A stretch of 64,000 nucleotides of DNA, taken from contig CP077096.1 in NCBI GenBank assembly GCA_014268975.2, forward strand, positions 615,001 through 679,000, given 5' to 3'. Source of the DNA: Pseudomonas wayambapalatensis (lineage in GTDB: Bacteria > Pseudomonadota > Gammaproteobacteria > Pseudomonadales > Pseudomonadaceae). Below, piece after piece: positions 57,631-64,000 of the stretch. The notes under the pieces were generated by a model, which was not told the DNA's origin, made no database searches, and saw only the letters and a list, made by a program, of their open reading frames with translations. The first letter of the stretch is position 1; every line of letters begins with the position of its first letter. The position numbers and the translations under genes were made by a program.

Positions 57631-59037
57631 TTAGCCCGGATCGCGGAAGTCGGGATGGAAATCGGCCGGCACCGCCACGCTGACGCTGTCACGGGTGGCG
57701 ATATCGATGCCTTCGCTGGCCACTTCGGCCAGGAAGTCGATCTGCTCCGGGGTGATCACGTAGGGCGGCAGGAAATACACCACGCTGCCCAGCGGACGCA
57801 ACAGTGCGCCGCGCGCAAGGGCATGCTCGAAGACCTTCAGGCCGCGGCGTTCCTGCCATGGGTAGGCGACCTTGCCGGCCTTGTCCTTGACCATCTCGAT
57901 GGCCAGGGCCATGCCGGTCTGGCGCACTTCGGCCACGTTCGGGTGATCGACCAGGTGCGCGGTGGCGCTGGCCATGCGCGCCGACAGCGCTTTGTTGGCG
58001 TCGATCACCTGGTCCTGCTCGAAGATGTCCAGGGTCGCCAGCGCCGCGGCGCAGGCCAGCGGGTTGCCGGTATAGCTGTGCGAATGGAGGAAGGCGCGCA
58101 GGGTCGGGTAGTCGTCGTAGAAGGCCTGGTACACGTCATCGGTGGTCAGGCAGGCGGCGAGCGGCAGGTAGCCACCGGTCAGGGCCTTTGACAGGCAGAG
58201 GAAGTCGGGGCGGATACCGGCCTGCTCGCAGGCGAACATCGTGCCGGTGCGGCCGAAGCCGACGGCGATTTCGTCATGGATCAGGTGCACGCCGTACCGG
58301 TCGCAGGCTTCACGCAGCAGCTTGAGATAGACCGGGTGATACATGCGCATGCCGCCAGCGCCCTGGATCAGCGGCTCGACGATGACTGCGGCGATCGTGG
58401 CGTGGTGTTCGGCCAGGGTCTGCTCCATGGCTGCGAACATGTTGCGCGAGTGCTCCTCCCAACCCATGCCTTCGGGGCGCAGGTAGCAATCGGGGCTGGG
58501 CACCTTGATGGTGTCGAGCAGCAGGGCCTTGTAGGTTTCGGTGAACAGCGGCACATCGCCGACCGACATCGCGGCGATGGTTTCGCCGTGGTAGCTGTTG
58601 GTCAGGGTGACGAAGCGCTTCTTGGCGCCTTGGCCCTTGTTCTGCCAGTAGTGGAAGCTCATCTTCAGCGCCACTTCGATGCATGACGAGCCGTTGTCGG
58701 CGTAGAACACCCGGTCCAGCCCGGCCGGGGTCATGGCCACCAGGCGCTCGGACAGCTCGATCACCGGCTGATGGCTGAAGCCTGCAAGGATCACGTGTTC
58801 GAGCTGGTCGACCTGGTCCTTGATGCGCTGGTTGATGCGCGGGTTGGCATGGCCGAAGACGTTGACCCACCAGGAGCTGACGGCGTCCAGATAGCGCTTG
58901 CCCTCGAAGTTCTCGAGCCAGACGCCCTCGCCACGGCGGATCGGGATCAGCGGCAGGCTCTCGTGGTCTTTCATCTGGGTGCAGGGGTGCCAGAGGACCT
59001 TGAGGTCGCGCTGCATCCACTGTTGATTCAGGCCCAT
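57631..59037 (-). CDS. bioA: Adenosylmethionine-8-amino-7-oxononanoate aminotransferase
   Basis: PLP enzyme that transaminates KAPA to DAPA with SAM as amino donor, in biotin synthesis. The 468-residue protein has WHPCTQMKDHE at the start, SSWWVNVFGH, the class-III pattern HDEIAVGFGRTGTMFACEQAGIRPD, and the PLP lysine in LCLSKALTGGYLP. AGGAGA lies 8 nt before the ATG at 59037 (MGLNQQWMQRD). It stands alone here without other bio genes. Confidence 0.94.
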   Translation of the reverse strand: MGLNQQWMQRDLKVLWHPCTQMKDHESLPLIPIRRGEGVWLENFEGKRYLDAVSSWWVNVFGHANPRINQRIKDQVDQLEHVILAGFSHQPVIELSERLVAMTPAGLDRVFYADNGSSCIEVALKMSFHYWQNKGQGAKKRFVTLTNSYHGETIAAMSVGDVPLFTETYKALLLDTIKVPSPDCYLRPEGMGWEEHSRNMFAAMEQTLAEHHATIAAVIVEPLIQGAGGMRMYHPVYLKLLREACDRYGVHLIHDEIAVGFGRTGTMFACEQAGIRPDFLCLSKALTGGYLPLAACLTTDDVYQAFYDDYPTLRAFLHSHSYTGNPLACAAALATLDIFEQDQVIDANKALSARMASATAHLVDHPNVAEVRQTGMALAIEMVKDKAGKVAYPWQERRGLKVFEHALARGALLRPLGSVVYFLPPYVITPEQIDFLAEVASEGIDIATRDSVSVAVPADFHPDFRDPG

Positions 59038-59126
59038 GGGGCAGATCTCCTGGCTGGGGTGGCGTGTAGGACGGTGTAAGCCTAAGCAAAGGCACCCACA
59101 GGAACAACCTTGGGTTTTGTGCTGGC

Positions 59127-59168
59127 TTCTGCAGGAGCGGGCTTGTCGGGGCGCCGAACCGCCGCAAA
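59127..59168. repeat. Degenerate REP unit before the amine oxidase gene
   Basis: A single unit CTGCAGGAGCGGGCTTGTCGG fused to GGGCGCCGAACCGCCGC, mixing the two REP types seen elsewhere in the window. No partner arm is nearby. It lies in the 275-bp divergent region between bioA and the oxidase. Confidence 0.5.
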
Positions 59169-59312
59169 GGAGCCACCACAGAAACCTGAACCATTCGAAG
59201 CACTTGATAGCGCTGTGCTGGCAGGCTCCCAGGACCTGACGTATTCTTAACGCATCTCTCCCGGGGAAATCCTCCCCGCTTACATTTCGCTTCTGATCCG
59301 GAGTTCGCCGAC

Positions 59313-61085
59313 ATGGCTGCTGCTTGGGTGCGCCTGTGCGCGTTGGTATTGATTGGTGCATCCAGCGCGGGTGCGCTGGCAAAGGACAAGACTCCCACGG
59401 CGATTGTCGTCGGCGGTGGCCTGGCAGGTCTGACGGCGGCCTACGAGCTGCAGGCCAAGGGCTGGCAGGTGACCCTGCTCGAAGCCAAGAGTGGCATGGG
59501 TGGCCGTTCGGGGCTGGCGACCAGCGAGTGGATCGGCAACAACAAGGCGCAGCCGGTACTCAATCAGTACCTGGACCGCTTCAAGCTGGAAACCTTGCCT
59601 GCGCCCGAGTTCGTGCGTACCCCAGGCTACTTGATCGACGGTGAGTACTTCAGCGCCGCCGACCTCGCCACCAAGCAGCCCGCGACCGCCGAGGCGATCA
59701 AGCGCTACGAGAAGACCCTCGATGACCTGGCCCGTTCGATCGATGATCCGCTGAACCCGGCGGCCAACAGCACGCTGTTCGCCCTCGATCAGATCAACGT
59801 CTCTACCTGGCTGGACAAGCTGCAACTGCCGGCGACCGCCCGTCAGTTGGTCAACCAGCAGATTCGGACCCGCTATGACGAGCCCTCGCGCCTGTCGTTG
59901 CTCTATTTCGCCCAGCAGAGCCGGGTCTATCGTGGGGTTGGCGATCGTGACCTGCGCGCCGCACGCCTGCCCGGCGGCAGCCCGGTGCTGGCCCAGGCCT
60001 TCGTCAAGCAGCTCAAGACCATCAAGACCAGTTCGCCTGTCACCGCCATCGTCCAGGACAAGGACGGCGTCACCGTCAAGGTGGGGGCCGTCGGCTATCA
60101 GGCTGACTATCTGGTCCTGGCCGTGCCGCTGCGCGCGCTGGCTAAGATCCAGATGACGCCGGGGCTGGACAATCAGCACCTGGCGGCGCTCAAGGGCACC
60201 AACTACGGCTGGCGCGACCAGTTGTTGCTCAAGTTCAAGAACCCGGTGTGGGAGAGCCGCGCGCGCATGTCGGGCGAGATCTTCAGCAACGCAGGCCTGG
60301 GCATGCTTTGGATCGAACCGGCGCTCAAGGGCGGTGCCAATGTGGTGATCAACCTGTCCGGCGACAATGCCCGCCTGCTGCAAGCCTTCGGTGACAAGCA
60401 GATGGTCGACCAGGTGCTGATTCGCCTGCATGCCTTCTACCCCCAGGCCCGTGGCGCCTTTACCGGTTATGAGGTCAAACGCTACAGCACCGATGCCGGC
60501 ACCGGTGGCGCCTACCTGGCCTACGGACCGGGGCAGATCAGCAAGTACTGGCGTCTGTGGGAGCGACCGGTGCAACGTGTCGCCTTTGCTGGCGAGCACA
60601 CCGATGCACTTTACCCGGGCACCCTGGAAGGCGCGCTGCGCAGTGGCCAGCGTGCTGCGGGCCAGATCGAGGACCTGGCTGCCGGCAAATCCTTCGATCC
60701 AGTGGTCAAGGCGGCGCCGGTCGCTGCAGCTGCTGCGGGCGCTGCAGCGGTGGGTGCGGCAGCCGGCAAGGACAAGCCTGGCTTCTTCTCCCGCCTGTTC
60801 GGTGGCGACGATAAACCGGTGGCCAAGGCCGAGCCGGTGGCCAAGGTGGACGAACCGACACCTGCGCCGCCAGCTCCGGCACCGGCAGCCGCACCTGCGG
60901 CGCCTGTGGCCAAGGAGGAGCCCGTCAAGGCTGCGCCGGCCAAGGCCGCACCTGCCAAGCACGTACCCGCGCACAAGCCGCCTGCCAAGCAGGCCAGCAA
61001 GCCGGAGCCGGTGAAGAAGGCGGCCGCAAAGGCCGAGCCCGTCAAGAAGAAACCCTCGGCCGACACTCAGGCCAAGGCGAACTGA
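59313..61085 (+). CDS. Secreted or membrane-attached FAD-dependent amine oxidase-like protein
   Basis: 590-residue flavoprotein of the amine oxidase superfamily. An N-terminal signal sequence (MAAAWVRLCALVLIGASSAGALA) precedes the FAD Rossmann motif VVGGGLAGLTAAYE and the later GEHTDALYPGTLEGALRSG. The substrate is unknown. From about residue 470 it continues into an Ala/Pro/Lys-rich tail of about 110 residues with PxKPA-type repeats and an SRLFGG element, not part of the catalytic fold. CGGAG precedes the ATG. A homologue lies next to bioA in P. aeruginosa (PA0421, from memory). Confidence 0.82.
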   Translation: MAAAWVRLCALVLIGASSAGALAKDKTPTAIVVGGGLAGLTAAYELQAKGWQVTLLEAKSGMGGRSGLATSEWIGNNKAQPVLNQYLDRFKLETLPAPEFVRTPGYLIDGEYFSAADLATKQPATAEAIKRYEKTLDDLARSIDDPLNPAANSTLFALDQINVSTWLDKLQLPATARQLVNQQIRTRYDEPSRLSLLYFAQQSRVYRGVGDRDLRAARLPGGSPVLAQAFVKQLKTIKTSSPVTAIVQDKDGVTVKVGAVGYQADYLVLAVPLRALAKIQMTPGLDNQHLAALKGTNYGWRDQLLLKFKNPVWESRARMSGEIFSNAGLGMLWIEPALKGGANVVINLSGDNARLLQAFGDKQMVDQVLIRLHAFYPQARGAFTGYEVKRYSTDAGTGGAYLAYGPGQISKYWRLWERPVQRVAFAGEHTDALYPGTLEGALRSGQRAAGQIEDLAAGKSFDPVVKAAPVAAAAAGAAAVGAAAGKDKPGFFSRLFGGDDKPVAKAEPVAKVDEPTPAPPAPAPAAAPAAPVAKEEPVKAAPAKAAPAKHVPAHKPPAKQASKPEPVKKAAAKAEPVKKKPSADTQAKAN

Positions 61086-61176
61086 TTGACCATGGCGGGC
61101 ACCTCGTGGCGTTGCTGCGAAGTGCCCGCGATAGTTCCTACCCTGACAAGTCCCCCGCGCCCGCTTATTGTTAATG

Positions 61177-61205
61177 TTGACTTAATTGGATGAATTCAAA
61201 ATAAG
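61177..61205 (+). promoter_or_regulatory. Candidate promoter of the cytochrome b561-yceI operon
   Basis: TTGACT (61177-61182), 17 bp, AATAAG (61200-61205), in an AT-rich block unlike the rest of the window, about 100 bp before the ATG at 61303. The -35 is strong; the -10 has four of six matches. Confidence 0.4.
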
Positions 61206-61212
61206 CTATCGG

Positions 61213-61256
61213 TTAATTCGATAATAAAAAGCGGACTTTTCCGCTTTAATTCGATA
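61213..61256 (+). promoter_or_regulatory. Direct repeats flanking a hairpin upstream of cytochrome b561
   Basis: TTAATTCGATA occurs at 61213-61223 and 61246-61256, starts 33 bp apart (about three helical turns). Between them AAAGCGGA (61228-61235) and TCCGCTTT (61240-61247) form a small hairpin followed by T residues. This could be an operator pair or an attenuator. It may also be the end of the amine oxidase transcript. Confidence 0.35.
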
Positions 61257-61302
61257 TTTATCGCGTTATCTTGTGCACAGCTTTCACGGGGAATACGCCA
61301 AC

Positions 61303-61854
61303 ATGCAACTGCGCAATTCTGCTTCTCGCTATGGTGCGGTCAGCATCTTCCTGCACTGGGGCGTGGCCCTTGTCGTATTCGGGTTGTTCGGTCTGGGTCT
61401 GTGGATGGTCGGTCTCGACTATTACGATCCTTGGCGCAAAGCCGGGCCCGACCTGCACAAGAGCATCGGTCTGGTATTGCTGGCAGTCATGCTGCTGCGC
61501 GTACTCTGGCGTTTGATCAGCCCACCTCCACCGGCTCCGGCCAACCACGGGTCACTCACCCGCGTGGCCGCCAAGCTGGGGCACCTGGCGCTGTATCTGG
61601 GGTTGTTTGCGGTGATGGCCGCCGGCTACCTGATCTCCACTGCCGACGGTGTCGGCATTCCGGTCTTCGGTCTGTTCGAGGTGCCGGCGCTGGTCAGCAA
61701 CCTGCCCGATCAGGCGGACACTGCCGGTGTGATTCACCTGTACCTGGCCTGGGGGTTGGTGATCTTCGCCATCCTGCATGCCGTGGCAGCCTTGAAGCAC
61801 CATTTCATTGACCGTGACGCGACCCTGACTCGTATGCTGGGCCGCAAAGCTTGA
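61303..61854 (+). CDS. Cytochrome b561 family protein
   Basis: 183-residue integral membrane di-heme cytochrome b of the CybB/YodB family, probably passing electrons to or from quinones. Four transmembrane segments carry His ligands in [21 protein letters not shown] and [10 protein letters not shown]. The start at 61303 ([11 protein letters not shown]) follows GGGGAA at 9 nt; the upstream GTG at 61273 is less likely. It is paired with yceI 34 bp downstream, an arrangement also seen as yceJ-yceI in E. coli. Confidence 0.92.
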   Translation: MQLRNSASRYGAVSIFLHWGVALVVFGLFGLGLWMVGLDYYDPWRKAGPDLHKSIGLVLLAVMLLRVLWRLISPPPPAPANHGSLTRVAAKLGHLALYLGLFAVMAAGYLISTADGVGIPVFGLFEVPALVSNLPDQADTAGVIHLYLAWGLVIFAILHAVAALKHHFIDRDATLTRMLGRKA

Positions 61855-61888
61855 CTCTCAACCTCAATTGCAAAGGAAGGAAGTAAGG

Positions 61889-62467
61889 ATGTTGAAAAAG
61901 ACTTTTGCCGCCCTGGCGCTCGGTACCGCTCTGATTGGCGCTGGTCAGGCCATGGCCGCTGACTACAAGATCGACAAGGAAGGCCAGCACGCTTTCGTCG
62001 ACTGGAAGATCAGCCACCTGGGCTACAGCTTCATCCACGGCACATTCAAGGACTTCGACGGTTCGTTCTCCTGGGACAGCGCCAAGCCTGAAGCCAGCAA
62101 GATCAGCGTCGACCTGAAGACTGCCAGCCTGTGGTCCAACCATGCCGAGCGTGACAAGCACATCGCCAGTGCCGATTTCCTGGATGTGAAGAAGTATCCA
62201 GACGCCAAGTTCGTCTCCACTGCCGTCAAGTCCACCGGTGACAAGACTGCCGACGTGACCGGCGACCTGACCCTGCATGGCGTGACCAAGCCGGTCACCT
62301 TCAAGGCCGTGTTCAACGGCGAGGGCAAGGACCCGTGGGGTGGCGAGCGCGCTGGCTTCAACGCCAAGACCACGCTGAACCTGAACGACTTTGGCATCAA
62401 GGGCCCAGGCCCGACTTCCCAGACCCTGGATCTGGACATCAGCCTGGAAGGCGTGAAGCAGAAGTGA
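61889..62467 (+). CDS. yceI: YceI family periplasmic protein
   Basis: 192-residue exported protein of the YceI lipocalin-like isoprenoid-binding family. It has a signal peptide cleaved at about AMA/ADYK and patterns [34 protein letters not shown] and [19 protein letters not shown]. The family binds polyisoprenoids or ubiquinone, which fits the cytochrome b561 gene before it. The ATG at 61889 follows an AGTAAGG region. In P. aeruginosa the homologue is the secreted PasP (from memory). Confidence 0.93.
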   Translation: MLKKTFAALALGTALIGAGQAMAADYKIDKEGQHAFVDWKISHLGYSFIHGTFKDFDGSFSWDSAKPEASKISVDLKTASLWSNHAERDKHIASADFLDVKKYPDAKFVSTAVKSTGDKTADVTGDLTLHGVTKPVTFKAVFNGEGKDPWGGERAGFNAKTTLNLNDFGIKGPGPTSQTLDLDISLEGVKQK

Positions 62468-62480
62468 TTCGCGTCATCTG

Positions 62481-62517
62481 AAACGACAAGGGGCCGCTAT
62501 GCGGCCCCTTGTCGTTT
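62481..62517. terminator. Bidirectional terminator between yceI and rhlE
   Basis: A 17-bp perfect stem, AAACGACAAGGGGCCGC (62481-62497) and its complement at 62501-62517 with a TAT loop, and T/A runs at both ends. It lies between the convergent yceI and rhlE genes, 4 bp from the rhlE stop. Confidence 0.92.
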
Positions 62518-62520
62518 CTG

Positions 62521-64000
62521 TCAGCCCTTGCGGGTCAGCAGCGCCGGACGCTCGCCACGTGGGCGGCTCGGCAGGTCATCCAGTTGCTCGGGCGTTGGGT
62601 AACGGTCGAGCTTGGACTCCTTGCGGATGATCACAGGCGTGCTCTGCGGCTCACGCGGATTGCGTACGGCAGGCTCCTGGCGGTTGCTGTCGTCCCGGCG
62701 CGCGCGGCCTGGGTTGCCATCACGGCGTGCACCACCACCATTGTTGTTGCGGGGACGCTTCTCGCCAGAGCCCTGGCCGCCCTGGCGCTGGCCGCCGCCA
62801 CCGTTGTTGCTGCGAGGCTGGCCCGAACCCGAACGCTGCCCCTGGCCTTGAGCCTGGCCGCCGTTGCCGCCTGGGCGACGGTTGCGGCCCTGGTTCTTGC
62901 CGTTCTGGTAAGGGCTGACGTAGTCGGCGCGGTTACCGAAGTTGTCGATATCGTCGTCCAGGAATTCTTCCGGGTCGCGATCGGCAGGGACTTTGGGGAC
63001 ATTGCCCTGGGCCTGGCCGGCCTGCTGCTGACGCGGCTTCTTGTTGTCGCGCTGCTTGCGTGGTTCCTGCTTCTTCTGCTGTGGCTTGTCGCCCGCAGTG
63101 GCCTTGTCGGCAGGTTTGTCGGCGGCCTGTTGCTTGGCCTTGCCTTTGTCCTTGCCCTTGTCCTTGCGCCCGCCGCTGCCTTCCTTGCTGCCTTCGGCAC
63201 GTTGCTGCTGGTTGCGCCTGCCGCGGCCGTTATTCTGCTGGCGCTCGCGCACCTCGGGTTTCTCGGCCTCGACCTGCGAGGCATCGAAGCCCATCAGGTC
63301 GCCATCCGGGATCCTCTGCTTGGTCACCCGCTCGATGCTCTTGAGCAGCTTCTCTTCGTCAGGTGCCACCAGCGAAATGGCTTCACCGGAGCGGCCGGCA
63401 CGGCCAGTACGACCGATGCGGTGAACGTAGTCTTCCTCGACGTTGGGCAGTTCGAAGTTGACCACGTGCGGCAACTGGTCGATGTCCAGGCCGCGGGCGG
63501 CGATGTCAGTGGCGACCAGCACCCGCACGCTGTTGGCCTTGAAGTCGGCCAGAGCCTTGGTGCGCGCATTCTGGCTCTTGTTGCCGTGGATCGCGGCAGC
63601 GGTCAGACCGTGCTTTTCGAGGTACTCGGCAAGGCGGTTGGCGCCGTGCTTGGTACGGGTGAAGACCAGCACCTGTTCCCAGGCGCCGAGGGTGATCAGG
63701 TGGGCCAGCAGCGCACGCTTGTGGCTGGCGGGCAGGCGGTAGACGCGCTGCTCGATACGCTCGACGGTGGTATTGGGCGGCGTGACCTCGATGCGCTCGG
63801 GGTTGTGCAGCAACTTGTCGGCGAGGTCGGTGATGTCCTTGGAGAAGGTCGCCGAGAACAGCAGGTTCTGGCGCTTGGCCGGCAGGCGTGCGAGGACTTT
63901 CTTCACGTCATGGATGAAGCCCATGTCGAGCATGCGGTCGGCTTCGTCCAGAACGAGAATTTCCACCTTGGACAGATCGACGCTGCCTTGGCCGGCCAGG
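62521..64000 (-). CDS. rhlE: DEAD-box RNA helicase RhlE (5' partial)
   Basis: ATP-dependent RNA helicase; the 5' end lies beyond the window, leaving 493 C-terminal residues. The DEAD box is at [14 protein letters not shown], then SAT (LFSATF), TRTKHG, the [14 protein letters not shown] block, [10 protein letters not shown], and a long low-complexity tail of ~225 residues rich in Gln, Arg, Gly, Asn and Lys. This tail resembles P. aeruginosa RhlE2 (PA0428), which lies in a similar place and binds RNase E (from memory). The convergent terminator with yceI closes it. Confidence 0.92.
   Translation of the reverse strand, partial: LAGQGSVDLSKVEILVLDEADRMLDMGFIHDVKKVLARLPAKRQNLLFSATFSKDITDLADKLLHNPERIEVTPPNTTVERIEQRVYRLPASHKRALLAHLITLGAWEQVLVFTRTKHGANRLAEYLEKHGLTAAAIHGNKSQNARTKALADFKANSVRVLVATDIAARGLDIDQLPHVVNFELPNVEEDYVHRIGRTGRAGRSGEAISLVAPDEEKLLKSIERVTKQRIPDGDLMGFDASQVEAEKPEVRERQQNNGRGRRNQQQRAEGSKEGSGGRKDKGKDKGKAKQQAADKPADKATAGDKPQQKKQEPRKQRDNKKPRQQQAGQAQGNVPKVPADRDPEEFLDDDIDNFGNRADYVSPYQNGKNQGRNRRPGGNGGQAQGQGQRSGSGQPRSNNGGGGQRQGGQGSGEKRPRNNNGGGARRDGNPGRARRDDSNRQEPAVRNPREPQSTPVIIRKESKLDRYPTPEQLDDLPSRPRGERPALLTRKG

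Noticed and set aside
59262..59278. CGGGGA-AATCC-TCCCCG hairpin upstream of the amine oxidase gene as a riboswitch or operator.
   Set aside because: The stem is only 6 bp, has no extended secondary structure or known motif, and cannot be separated from chance in GC-rich DNA.

Overview
This window comes from the chromosome of a Pseudomonas of the P. putida group. The evidence is the high G+C content, P. putida-type REP palindromes (GCGGGCAAGCCCGCTCC cores) at many operon ends, a medium-chain-length PHA cluster (phaC1-phaZ-phaC2-phaD / phaI-phaF), a histidase almost identical to the textbook P. putida enzyme, and gene order that I recall from P. putida and P. aeruginosa. Nearly all of it is core chromosome. 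I saw no rRNA, tRNA, insertion sequence, prophage or CRISPR array, and no gene-free stretch over 300 bp.

Layout. (1) 1-6142 (+): end of the histidine utilisation operon: a HAL/PAL-family paralogue (5' end outside the window), hutH, a histidine permease (hutT-like), hutI and hutG. (2) 6200-11713 (-): one giant orphan gene for an 1837-residue protein with a dermonecrotic-toxin-like N-terminus, two leucine-rich-repeat modules and a C-terminal NEL-type E3 ubiquitin ligase domain. This is the only clearly accessory gene. (3) 11890-17870 (+): pip-dtd and opgG-opgH (periplasmic glucans). (4) 18085-20653 (+): a polar amino-acid ABC transporter. (5) 20795-24818 (-): two tandem chemoreceptors. (6) 24918-30952 (-): ubiE-ubiJ-ubiB-hisI-hisE-tatA-tatB-tatC-rsmE-like, a compact overlapping operon. 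(7) 31077-37931: the PHA locus, with phaI-phaF and a small PHA-system gene on + and phaC1-phaZ-phaC2-phaD on -, converging. (8) 38165-40646 (-): hslV-hslU and a DUF971 gene, preceded by a clear heat-shock promoter. (9) 40828-46702 (-): pyrR-pyrB-pyrC', algH-ruvX, tonB and gshB. (10) 46898-56088 (+): the Pil-Chp chemosensory cluster pilG-pilH-pilI-pilJ-chpA-chpC, without pilK or chpB. (11) 56163-62467: a hemolysin III family gene, rsmE, bioA, a secreted flavin amine oxidase, and a cytochrome b561-yceI pair. (12) 62521-64000 (-): the 3' part of an rhlE helicase gene.

Regulation visible in the sequence. AAnAANAA (Crc/Hfq-type) motifs sit at the ribosome-binding sites of hutH and hutT and at the start of phaC1, which fits catabolite repression of histidine use and PHA synthesis. 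A near-consensus sigma-32 promoter precedes hslV, and an intrinsic terminator-like hairpin lies between hslV and hslU. A 27-bp imperfect palindrome upstream of phaI is a good PhaD operator candidate.

The best candidate for new biology is the orphan NEL/LRR protein: an E3-ligase effector architecture in a lineage usually regarded as lacking type III secretion. Smaller items are the HAL paralogue with a changed active-site tyrosine, the Pil-Chp system without its adaptation enzymes, and an AT-rich regulatory block before the cytochrome b561-yceI pair.
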